From: Maniola hyperantus
Taxonomy: Eukaryota; Arthropoda; Insecta; Lepidoptera; Nymphalidae
Assembly (NCBI RefSeq): GCF_902806685.2
Contig: NC_048556.1
Location: 6,014,001 to 6,078,000, forward strand
Direction of reading: 5' to 3'
DNA: 64,000 bases
Numbering within the stretch: the stretch's first letter is position 1; the number at the start of each line of letters is the position of its first letter. The notes beneath the pieces are model-generated. The model was given only the letters and a program-made list of their open reading frames with translations. It ran no database searches and was not told the DNA's origin. Shown here piece after piece: positions 12,101 to 24,808 of this stretch. Made by a program: the position numbers and the translations under genes.

Positions 12101-15100
12101 TGTTTTTCCAATTTTTTTTACATTTCTTAAAAATCGTTTGCTAATATCTTCAATTGTTGCAAGTTGTAACAAAATCGGTTGGAAAACAAAAAAGTTACAA
12201 AAGTCAGGTCGGCCGCCATCTTGTTTTTCTGAAATGTCATAATTTTTCCCTAGTCGAATCCCACTTCTGAACATATCTCCCATACATTATTATATCATTT
12301 TCTATCTCTTTCTAGGAGAACAATTATGTCAATCAGTGAGTGAGTGGTAATTGAGCTATATATAGTATAACTAGTATTTTGCTCGCTGCTCGAGCTGCTA
12401 AAGCAGCTCTCGAGGTCTATAATGGCCATTTTGAACAATTTAAAAAAAGTCATACAAAAATAAATTCCGCCATTTTGAATTTTTTTTCCATCCATCGAGT
12501 AGACCTTCGGACCCTGATCATCTCTTGCTAAGAAACCACTCTTCCATCTTTCATACCCTCCGAGATGGACGCCGATGAAATTTGTATGGCGGCCATCTTT
12601 TTTTCACAATTTTGAATTTTTTTTAAAATTTTTGGCAATTGGATGAGGTTTCGAATGACATTTGGTCGAGCACCTCCCACCTATCTTCAATACCTCGAGC
12701 GTGCCCTTCACCCGTCTCCGAAATCCTCAATCATCAGCTCCCTCCATATGTTGCCCTAAAGGAATCTTTGTCTTCTATATGAAAGTATTAGTGAAAAAAA
12801 AAAGTTTCATACTAAATTTTACAGGAGAAAATTTTTTGAAAATCTCGGCCGCCATTTTGTTTTTCCAATTTTTTACACTTTTTCTAAAAATCGTTTGCTA
12901 ACATCTAAAATAACTGCAAGTTTAAACAAAATCGGTTGGAAAACAAAAAAGTTACAAAAGTCAGGTCGGCCGCCATCTTGTTTTTCTGAAATGTCATAAT
13001 TTTTCCCTACTCGAATCCCACTTCTGAACATATCTCCCATACATTATTATATCATTTTCTATCTCTTTCTAGGAGAACAATTATGTCAATCAGTGAGTGA
13101 GTCAGTGAGTGGTAATTGAGCTATATATAGTATAACTAGTATTTTGCTCGCTGCTCGAGCTGCTAAAGCAGCTCTCGAGGTCTATAATCGCCATTTTGAA
13201 TAATAAAAAATTTTGTATGAAAAAATAAATTCCGCCATTTTGAATTTTTTTTCCAGCCATCGAGTAGACCTTCGGACCATGATCATCTCTTGCCAAGAAA
13301 CCACTCTTCCATCTGTCATACCCTCCGAGATGGACGCCGATGAAATTTGTATGGCGGCCATCTTTTTTTCGGAATTTTAAAAAAAAATTCAAATTTTTGG
13401 CAATTGGATGAGGTTTCGAATGACATTTGGTCGAGCACCTCCCACCTATCTTCAATACCTCGAGCGTGCCCTTCACCCGTCTCCGAAATCCTCAATCATC
13501 AGCTCCCTCCATGTGTTGCCGCAAAGGAATCTTTGTCTTCTGTATGAAACCACAAGTGAAAAAAAAAAGTTTCATACAAAATTTTACAGGAGAAATTTTT
13601 TTGAAAATCTCGGCCGCCATCTTGTTTTTTCAATTTTTTACACTTTTTCTAAAAATCGTTTGCTAACATCTAAAATAACTGCAAGTTTAAACAAATTCGG
13701 TTGGAAAACAAAAAAGTTACAAAAGTCAGGTCGGCCGCCATCTTGTTTTTCTGAAATGTCATAATTTTTCCCTACTCGAATCCCACTTCTGAACATATCT
13801 CCCATACATTATTATATCATTTTCTATCTCTTTCTAGGAGAACAATTATGTCAATGAGTCAGTCAGTCAGTGGTAATTGAGCTATATATAGTATAATAAC
13901 TAGTATTTTGCTCGCTGCTCGAGCTGCTAAAGCAGCTCTCGAGGTCTATAATGGCCATTTTGAACAATTTTAAAAAAGTCATACATTTTCTATGAAAAAA
14001 TAAATTCCGCCATTTTGAATTTTTTTTCGAGTCATCGAATAGACCTTTGGATCTTGATCATCTTTTGCCAAGAAACCACTCTTCCATCTTTCGTACCCTC
14101 CGAGATGGACGCCGATGAAATTTGTATGGCGGCCATCTTTTTTTCACAATTTTAAATTTTTTTTCAAATTTTTGGCAATTGGATGAGGTTTCGAATGACA
14201 TTTGGTCGAGCACCTCCCACCTATCTTCAATACCTTGAGCGTGCCCTTCACCCGTCTCCGAAATCCTCAATCATCAGCTCCCTCCATATGTTGCCCTAAA
14301 GGAATCTTTGTCTTCTATATGAAAGTATTATTGAAAAAAAAAAGTTTCATACAAAATTTTACAGGAGAAAATTTTTTTGAAAATCTCGGCGGCCATCTTG
14401 TTTTTTCAATTTTTTACACTTTTTCTAAAAATCGTTTGCTAATATCTTCAATAGTTGCAAGTTGTAACAAAATCGGTTGGAAAACAAAAAAGTTACAAAA
14501 GTCAGGTCGGCCGCCATCTTGTTTTTCTGAAATGTCATAATTTTTCCCTAGTCGAATCCCACTTCTGAACATATCTCCCATACATTATTATATCATTTTC
14601 TATCTCTTTCTAGGAGAACAATTATGTCAATCAGTGAGTGAGTGGTAATTGAGCTATATATAGTATAACTAGTATTTTGCTCGCTGCTCGAGCTGCTAAA
14701 GCAGCTCTCGAGGTCTATAATGGCCATTTTGAACAATTTAAAAAAAGTCATACATTTTTTATGAAAAAAAAAATTCCGCCATTTTGAATTTTTTTTCAAG
14801 TCATCAAATAGACCTTCGGATCCTGATCATCTCTTGCCAAGAAACCACTCTTCCATCTTTCGTACCCTCCGAGATGGACGCCGATGAAATTTGTATGGCG
14901 GCCATCTTTTTTTCACAATTTTGAATTTTTTTTCAAATTTTTGGCAATTGGATGAGGTTTCGAATGACATTTGGTCGAGCACCTCCCACCTATCTTCGAT
15001 ACCTCAAGCGTGCCCTTCACCCGTCTCCGAAATCCTCAATCATCAGCTCCCTCCATATGTTGCCCTAAAGGAATCTTTGTCTTCTATATGAAACCACAAG

Positions 15101-18100
15101 TGAAAAAAAAAAAGTTTCATACAAAATTTTACAGGAGGGAATTTTTTGAAAATCTCGGCCGCCATCTTGTTTTTCAAATTTTTTTCACTTTTTCTAAAAA
15201 CCGTTTACTAATATCTTCAATTGTTGCAAGTTGTAACAAAATCGGTTGGAAAACAAAAAAGTTACAAAAGTCAGGTCGGCCGCCATCTTGTTTTTCTGAA
15301 ATGTCATAATTTTTCCCTAGTCGAATCCCACTTCTGAACATATCTCCCATACATTATTATATCATTTTCTATCTCTTTCTAGGAGAACAATTATGTCAAT
15401 CAGTGAGTGAGTGGTAATTGAGCTATATATAGTATAACTAGTATTTTGCTCGCTGCTCGAGCTGCTAAAGCAGCTCTCGAGGTCTATAATCGCCATTTTG
15501 AATAATAAAAAATTTTGTATGAAAAAAAAAATTCCGCCATTTTGAATTTTTTTTCCATCCATCGAGTAGACCTTTGGACCCTGATCATCTTTTGCCAAAA
15601 AACCACTCTTCCATCTTTCATACCCTCCGAGATGGACGCGGACGAAATTTGTATGGCGGCCATCTTTTTTTCGGAATTTTGAATTTTTTTTCAAATTTTT
15701 GGCAATTGGATGAGGTTTCGAATGACATTTGCTCGAGCACCTCCCACCTATCTTCAATACCTTGAGCGTGCCCTTCACCCGTCTCCGAAATCCTCAATCA
15801 TCAGCTCCCTCCATATGTTGCCCTAAAGGAATCTTTGTCTTCTATATGAAAGTATTATTGAAAAAAAAAAGTTTCATACAAAATTTTACAGGAGAAAATT
15901 TTTTGAAAATCTCGGCGGCCATCTTGTTTTTTCAATTTTTTACACTTTTTCTAAAAATCGTTTGCTAATATCTTCAATAGTTGCAAGTTGTAACAAAATC
16001 GGTTGGAAAACAAAAAAGTTACAAAAGTCAGGTCGGCCGCCATCTTGTTTTTCTGAAATGTCATAATTTTTCCCTACTCGAATCCCACTTCTGAACATAT
16101 CTCCCATACATTATTATATCATTTTCTGTCTCTTTCTAGGAGAACAATTATGTCAATCAGTGAGTGAGTGGTAATTGAGCTATATATAGTATAACTAGTA
16201 TTTTGCTCGCTGCTCGAGCTGCTAAAGCAGCTCTCGAGGTCTATAATGGCCATTTTGAATAATAAAAATTTTTGTATGAAAAAAAAAATTCCGCCATTTT
16301 GAATTTTTTTTCCATCCATCGAGTAGACCTTTGGACCCTGATCATCTTTTGCCAAAAAACCACTCTTCCATCTTTCATACCCTCCGAGATGGACGCGGAC
16401 GAAATTTGTATGGCGGCCATCTTTTTTTCGGAATTTTGAAATTTTTTTCAAATTTTTGGCAATTGGATGAGGTTTCGAATGACATTTGGTCGAGCACCTC
16501 CCACCTATCTTCAATACCTCGAGCGTGCCCTTCACCCGTCTCCGAAATCCTCAATCATCAGCTCCCTCCATATGTTGCCCTAAAGGAATCTTTGTCTTCT
16601 ATACGAAAAAAATATTAGTGAAAAAAAAAGTTTCATACAAAATTTTACAGGAAGAAATTTTTTGAAAATCTCGGCCGCCATCTTGTTTTTCCAATTTTTT
16701 TTACATTTTCTAAAAATCGTTTACTAACATCTACAAGAGCTGCAAGTTTAAACAAAATCGGTTGGAAAACAAAAAAGTTACAAAAGTCAGGTCGGCCGCC
16801 ATCTTGTTTTTCTGAAATGTCATAATTTTTCCCTACTCGAATCCCACTCCTGAACATATCTCCCATACATTATTATATCATTTTCTGTCTCTTTCTAGGA
16901 GAACAATTATGTCAATGAGTCAGTCAGTGAGTCAGTGAGTGGTAATTGAGCTATATATAGTATAATAAAAGGAAAAGGTGACTGACTGACTGACTGACTG
17001 ATCTATCAACGCACAGCTCAAACTACTGGACGGATCACGCTGAAATTCGGCATGCAGATAGCTATTATAACGTAGGCGTCCGCTAAGAAGGGATTTTTCA
17101 AAATTCAACACCTAAAGGGGTAAAATAGGGGTTTGAAGTTTGTATGAAACACTGCCAGTTTTGAAGTTAGAAGCGCGAAATTTTGCAATTTTCACTAATC
17201 TATATTTATAAAAGGAAAAGGTGACTGACTGACTGACTGACTAATCTATCAACGCACAGCTCAAACTACTGGACGGATCACGCTGAAATTCGACATGCAG
17301 ATAGCTATTATAACGTAGGCCTCCGCTAAGAAGGGATTTTTCAAAATTCAACCCCTAAAGGGGTAAAATAGGGTAGTCCACGCGGACGAAGTCGCGGGCA
17401 TAAGCTAGTTACAAACTAATACATAAGTTTAAGAGCGATATCTATAGTTCGAAAAACCAGATACATTGACTTGGGTTCCCTAATTCCTAGATGCTAGAAT
17501 GGCGACTTTTCACTAGAAAGCGCAGCGTTGGCGAACCGATTTTGGTTCGATGATCTCAGGGATGAACATAGGCTACTTTGTGTCCCGGAAAATAAAAATA
17601 AACATAAATTCACCTGCTGCTCGATTGCGGTAGAATGACAGCAACAATGTCACGATCGCAATCACCTCTGATTGGTTGACGCTCGCTCACTATTGGCATG
17701 TAGTCCCGTTGTCCCCGTTAGCCATATCCCCGTTAACGGGGACATCGGGATTTGAATAAAATTATTAAAAACTTATCCCGTTGTCCCCGTTGTCTATTCC
17801 GTTTAGCGGGGACATCGGGATTTGAATAAAATTATTAAAAACGTATCCCGTTGTCCCCGTTATCTATTCCCCTCCAACGGGGACTGCGGTAAATGAATAA
17901 AATTGTTAAAAATTCTTTCCGTTGTTTCCGTACTCTGCCCCCGTTGACAGTATCCGAGTGTCGACATTATTATTTAATTAAACTAAGTAGGTACCATATA
18001 CACAGTTTTTTCACTGATTAATGAAATTGTTTAGTAAAAATCATAATCATGAAGGTGTTTAGCTTTACATTATCTTCTTCTTCTTCTTCTTCTTCTTCTT

Positions 18101-21100
18101 ATATATATATAGAAATACCACTCACTCACTGACCAAACAGTAAACACGAAATCTAAGAAACTATAAAGCCTACAAACTTGGAATTTGGAAGGTAGGTTCC
18201 TTCTAGGACGTAAGTGTCAGCTAAGAAACGATTTTGAGAACACCACCCCCCCTCCTAAGAGGGTGAAATGAAGGGTGAAAGATTATATGAAAGTCCTATG
18301 TTTTTTAAGTTAGAGACGGGGAAATCGACATTTAGGTTATTAAGTTTAAATAATAAAAATCTGTATAATACCTAATTGCCAATTTTCATATCTCTAACTT
18401 CTACAACATAGGTTTTACGTGTAACCTTTCAACCCCCATTTCACCCAAGTACCAAGTTTGTCCAACTTGGTACTTTTTTTAAGGGAAAATATCAGAGTCA
18501 GCTAGCGTGATTATAGCGTGCTTTGTTTACGAATAGTATGACCATAATTTGCTTATTTTAGGGTAAAAAAATTATTTCAAAAAAGGTACAAATTATGAAT
18601 GGAAATGGAACATTAACGATATAGAACCACCAAAAAAAATTTGTGCAAAACCAAAAAATCTTCCTGTATAAGAAGAAGAAGAAGATAATGTAAAGCTTAA
18701 CACCTTCCTGATTATGATTTTTAGTTTTTAACCGACTTCAAAAAAAGGAGGAGGTTCTCAATTCGTCGGAATCTTTTTTTTTTTACTAAACAATTTCACT
18801 ACAGTGTAAAAACTGTGTATATGGTACCTACTTAGTTTAATTAAATAATAATGTCGACTCTCGGATCGGATGTGAAATCAACGCACAGCCTAAACCGCTG
18901 GTCCTAAAGACATGAAATTTGGAGGGTCTATTCTTTGTAAAGAGTAGGTATCCACTAAAAAAGAATTTTTCGAAATTCCACCCCTAAGTGGGTTAAATGG
19001 GGGATGGAAGTTTGTATGAAAGTCCGTCATTTTTCAAGTTATTTGCACGAAAATTGGTATTTGGGTTTTCAGTCACAAATGAAGAAATACGTATTTCAGG
19101 ATTTTTGGAAAATTTGCCCATAAGGGTGGTAAAATAGGGGATGAAAGTTTATATGGGACCGTTTAAATTGTTGATATTAATAACTTGAAATTTGGAAACT
19201 AGGTTTTTTCTTGAAGTTAGGTGTCAGCTAAGAAACGACTACGAGAAAATCCCGCCCTAAAGGGATGAAATGGGTGTTGGAACGTTTTTTTTTTTTTAAA
19301 TAGATATAGCGAGCAAAACGAGCAGGCGGGTCACCTGATGTTAAGTGATTACCGCCGCCCATGAACATTTGCAGCACCAGAGGAGCCACCGATGCGTTGC
19401 CGGCCTTTTAGGAATTTGTTGGTCCGCCCCTTGAATAACCCCATGTTATAATCTAGTGGGAACACCGCCGATGGGAGTTGGTTCCACAGTTTGCACGTGC
19501 GTGGAAAGAAGGATCTGGCGCAATGGACGGTCGAAGTGCACCAGACACCCAGATGGTGAGGGTGAAATTCCTTACGGTGGCGCGCGGTGCGGTTGTAGAA
19601 AAAAGAGGGTGGAATGAGGTCAAAAAGCTCTTCAGAGCACTCCCCATTATACAGGCGATAGAACACGCATAGAGAGCTAACGTCTCTGCGGTGCTCCAGG
19701 CTTTCCAACGAGCCGGTTAGTGTTATTCGGTGCTGGTGCAGGGTGCGCGTCCTGATGTTATAATGTTTGTTTCTGAATAAAAAATACCATTTGTTTCCTG
19801 TAGGCCACGCGGGCGAAGCCGCGGGCAGAAGCTAGTAACATATACAATACTAGCTTATGCTCGCGACTTCATCCGCGTGGACTACTCAAATTTCAACCCT
19901 CTATTTCACCCCCTTAGTGGTTGAATTTTCAAAAATCCTTTCTTAGCGGATGCCTACGTCATAATAGCAATCTGCATGCCAAATTTCAGCCCGATCCGTC
20001 CAGTAGTTTGGGCTGTGCGTTGATAGATCAGTCAGTCAGTCAGTCACCTTTTCCTTTTATATATTTAGATTACAATATTACTCATTTTATTAATTTACCG
20101 CAGTCCCCGTTGAAGGGGAATAGATAACGGGGACAACGGGATAAGTTTTTAATAATTTTATTCAAATCCCGATGTCCCCGTTAAACGGAAACGACAACGG
20201 GGACAACGGGATAAGTTTTTAATAATTTTATTCAAATCCCGATGTCCCCGTTAACGGGGATATGGCTAACGGGGACAACAGGACTACACCACTATTGGCT
20301 ACATTGCATTGTTGCAACAAGAATAGCATAAATTCAGCCAATCGCAACAATTGAGATTGTAATAGTGATTGATGCAAATCGACCTACTGGATAAAGTCGC
20401 GGGCATCATCTTTTTGGTAAAGAGTTAGCTTGTATCCCAGGCACGGGCATATGCAATTCCGGAAAAACAATGAGTACCCACGGGATTTTTCAAAAACCTA
20501 AATTCACGCGTTCGAAGTCGCGAGCATCATCTAGTACACAAAAAAGTTACCATTTAAAAAACAATAGCCGCTGGTGGACCGTGGACATCCGCGTCGCAAG
20601 TCGATATCGTTTTCCTGTCCGCTACATGTATGTAGTACTGGTAGGTACCTATCCATTGCGTATGGAAATCATATCATAAAGGAACAGACTTCTGCAAATC
20701 GCCTACGTCCCCGATAAAATTGGTACATGGAAAACAATAAAAGAATTGTGTAAACAGACACAAAACCGTGCAATAGTACGTCACGCAATCGCAAACGCCG
20801 TATTCAATTACCTGACGTCAGCAACTACGTTGAATCAAAAGCTGAAAACATATTATTTGCTAGTTGCTATCAATATGTGAAGTAGGTACAGTAAACCACC
20901 CACAAATTCATGTATTTGAAGCATAAAATTTTGCGTTGTATTGAACTACATTATTATTTTTCAACATAAACACGTGTGAACTAGTTACTTCGACACAATT
21001 ATTTTCGCCTGATGCAAGCTATTCGTGTGGATGTGGCTTCTTTGGGCTTTATTAGAAATTGGATCTAATGTATTTTCGATAATAATAATTAATCTAGATT

Positions 21101-24100
21101 CGTCGTTGTCTTACGATTTTTAACTTCAACGCAAGTAAAGCGTAGTTTTTATGCAACGTCGTAATTATGAGTTTTAAAACAAAATACCAGGCATTAATAT
21201 GCGCTTGTGACTTCATTAGCATAAGAAAATTATAAATAAAATACATCAGATGTTTGGCTGTAGAGAAATATTTCACACTTCAATCCACAATTCTTAGTTT
21301 GATTAACATTCCCGGTTATAATTATTATAAGCAACAGAACAGGTACATAGATCGGAGAACGATGGACAGTAACTTGCATGGTCTAGAGTTCTAAACTCAA
21401 GATAAGCTGGAATAGAAATGTGCTGCATGGATCGGAGAGATCAAGAATGACTTACCGAGGACCTAGTACAAGATTGTGAATAGTGAAAACCCGTACAACA
21501 GAAGAAAGTATAATATTATTGTGGAGACGATGAATCAACTGCCATACAATGAACCAAAAGCTTAATTTGCTGTAATCCGCTGAAACAGGTCGAATCTGCC
21601 TGCAGGTAACGCCTGCTTCTATACAACGAATCAACTGCCGTCCTTTAACCAAAAAGCCGTTAACTGCAAAAATATTTTTTGACTTATCGCCAAAAAACGT
21701 GGGAATTCAAAGACTAATTATGGTACCTAATGTTAGTAAATACAATGCTATGTAAGACTAAACAAAAAACTACTAAAAATATTGATCCTACATAACAATT
21801 ATTTGTTTTAAACTTTAGTTGTTGAAAGTTCCCACGCTTTTTGGGGATAACTCAAAAAATATTTTTTGCAGTTAACGGCTTTTTAGTCATAGGACGATAA
21901 AAGTAGGTAATAATATAAAAAGTTCTTTTGACCACCTCTGATGGAGAGTTTGTTTAAGCCAAGACCCACCAGACTGAGGAAAGAGGATGTAGAGCTTAAT
22001 GATGATGAAGATAAAAATTTAGCCGTAATCACCCCATCGGCAGCCCACTACTGAGCACGGGTCTCCTCTCAGAATGAGGAGGTTTTAGGTCATAGTCTGC
22101 CACGCTGGCCTAGCACGGATTGGCAGACTTCACACACCTTTTAGAACATTACAAAAAACTCTCAGTCGTGCCGGTTTCCTCGCGATGTTTTCCTTCACCG
22201 TTAAAGTAAATGATACTTAATTGCTTAAAACGTACACAACTGCGATAAGTTAGAGGTGCGTGCCTGGCCTGGGATCTAACCCCGGACCCACAACTAGGAG
22301 GTCAACATCTTAACCAGTATAGTCAACGCATTTTAAACTGAGTCGTCAAGTTATCTGTCTGTTTCGCTCGCACTTACCTACGACCAGTAAGTGCGAGCGA
22401 AACAGACAGATAACTCGACGACTCAGTTTAAAATGCGTCGAATATAGGGTATCATAGCCGTCAGTAAATACTAAATACCAATTCTTGGAAACAATGGAGT
22501 TCGTTAAGCACACATTACTCGCACGCCAGGAACAAATGATCCAATGAGTTGTCATAAATGCTATAAACGCTAACAGGTTTGTCCGTGAGCCTGGTCAAGG
22601 TAAATTTAGAATTACACTGGAAAGGTTTTAGCTCACTATAAGCGCCTACCTATAGCTGGTTACTTATTACACTAGCTATAGGCTATAGCTGGTTAGCAGA
22701 CTAGTCAATATTCATTACTTGATCATACGTAATAGCTAAAGGTAATCGGCTTAAACAGCCCTCCTGAATTAGTCCAAATTCAATTAAGAAGACAGGGAAT
22801 AAGCTTTGTATAAAAATAGTTTAAATTTGTTTGCTATTAACACCATTGAAATTGTATTTGAAGCAGCCTAAGTGGCCTAGAAGTCCGAGATTCGATCACT
22901 ACGATCTATCACATCGAAGGAAAACTTCGTGAGGAAACCTGCATGCCTGTAAGTTCTCCATAACGTTCTCAAAAGTGTATCTGCCGCCAATCCGCACTTG
23001 ATCAACGTGGTATGAGCAAACCCTTTTCATTCTGAGAGGAGACCCGTGCTCAGTAGTGAACCGGCGATAGGTTGACGATGATGATTTACACGTAATTTTG
23101 CTTGCGAAGATGTCTGAAAAGTTAACTTTGAACAAATAGATAAACACCGAATTTGGAAATAAGATACCGGGAAATTAAGCCTCTCCGCCCTCGTGTTGCC
23201 CGTCAATCAACTTCTCTAGGCTATAACTAGGCAATTTGGGCACATGATGTGCCCAAAATAAGTTGGTAACAAATGGAAATACTTAAGTCGAGTAGGGATC
23301 ACGATATACCTACCATCAAACTAAGAATCAGCTTAGCTTATTATAATGTTCATTTGATAGTCGGTTTAAAAGTAGCCTGTGTAGTATTAAGCAAGGCGTA
23401 GGTACCTTGCTTAATCTTCTACTTGTCTGTGAAAATCAAAATAGGTTGAGCCGTTCCGAAGATTAGCCAGTTAAGACAGACAGACAAAAATTTTAAAAAC
23501 GTTTTTTGTTCTGTGCGGCTTGGTATAGTAAGTACGGTATTCGTAACATTCGCTATTCATAGGACAAAAAAACATAGATGGAAAAGGAGGAATGGAAGTT
23601 GGTTGCTAAGAATTTAACGGAGATTAGACAGGGGGGAAGCTATATGATATCTATGTGTACGGCCAAGTATATTATGTACCATACCAACAGTTAATCTTTC
23701 AACGAAGATAAAAAGACAAGTGATGTTATATGATTTGTCCATGAACTTGTTCTTCGCTTAGTGAATAACATGGGATAAATAAACATTTAACGTGTGAATT
23801 CTAAAAATAAACAAGTATTTGGCATCAAGCCACGTACGCGAAAAACAAACAATACGAGCGCCCTATTCACTCTGTACTTGATACTGCAGATTTATCTCAA
23901 CAATGTGATTTACATACCTACAATCTTGCTACAGTTAATATAATGCAGCTAGAGTAGCAAATTACCTAGTCTGCAATTTCAATAGATACTATTGAAATCA
24001 ATCAGGTTTGAAAAAAAACTTCAATATAAGTACTAGGCCCAAAATGTTTGTCAAATTCATTAGGTATATGCAGTATTGGGCCGCGCCAGCTGATATACTG

Positions 24101-24774
24101 AGCACAGGTCCTCCCTCCTCTGGTCTGACCTCTTAAAATAAGATGGGTTTAACTTTAGGCCATAGTTTTCCTTTATATTTAAAGTGATATTTAATTGCTT
24201 TAAACGCACATAGCTCCGAAAAGTTAGAGGTACCCTGGATCCCTAAATCAAAGGTCGAAGTTTTAACCACTAGGCTATCACTGCTCTGTTTGTCGAATGA
24301 TAAGAAGTTTGGGAAGATTATGATTAAACACCAGCAACCAAGGCAGTACAACCAGCGCGCAGCGCCAAAACAAGTTGGTCACGGATTTTAACGATTTTAA
24401 ATCAATAAAATTAGTTCTTTCTGAACTCTTAAAGTATTTTCAACTTCTGTGTCCCATCTCCCGAGTCAACATATTTTATTGACGGCCACGCTAATTGCTA
24501 TGTTAGCCTATGCACCTAGGTAGCTGATGTTAAATTTAAATAAAGGCTAGATCTATTTGCAGGTCATGCCTGTCGTAGAGGCGATGGCCGTTGGAGTCGA
24601 AAAGTCCTTGAGTGGAGACCGCGTTTAAGCAAGCGTAGTGTGGGACGCCCTCCAGCACGATGGACCGACGATATAAAGAGGCTGGCGGGAAGTGGCTGGA
24701 TGAGGAAGGCTGAGGACCGGGTGTGGTGGCGCTCTTTAGGGAAGGCCTGTGTCCAACAGTGGACGTCCACAGGC

Positions 24775-24808
<34 letters not shown>

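Larger units (their letters stand above)
17698..20290. mobile_element. Mutator-like element with long subrepeated terminal inverted repeats
   Basis: Terminal inverted repeats of about 200-235 bp (17698-17935 and 20095-20290) each contain three ~71-bp subrepeats with the core CCCGTTGTCCCCGTT..ACGGGGACATCGGGATTTG. ACTATTGGC directly flanks both sides (17689-17697, 20291-20299), a 9-bp duplication as expected of MULEs. The outermost two bases of the ends differ. No transposase remains; the interior carries other inserted repeats. Confidence 0.7.

Noticed and set aside
9545..16866. Dozens of similar 65-138-codon open frames on both strands, such as minus 15778-15362
   Set aside because: They recur because the DNA unit is repeated. 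Frames break differently in each unit, no domain is visible, and both strands are equally open.
9428..16966. A CRISPR-like or centromeric satellite array
   Set aside because: Units are far too long and lack repeat-spacer structure for CRISPR. The hairpin plus CTAG|T ends fit a Helitron better than a generic satellite.
19349..19708. A 119-codon open frame that could be called a gene
   Set aside because: It is the end of a LINE reverse-transcriptase ORF with a poly-A tail and no upstream domains, nested within other transposons.
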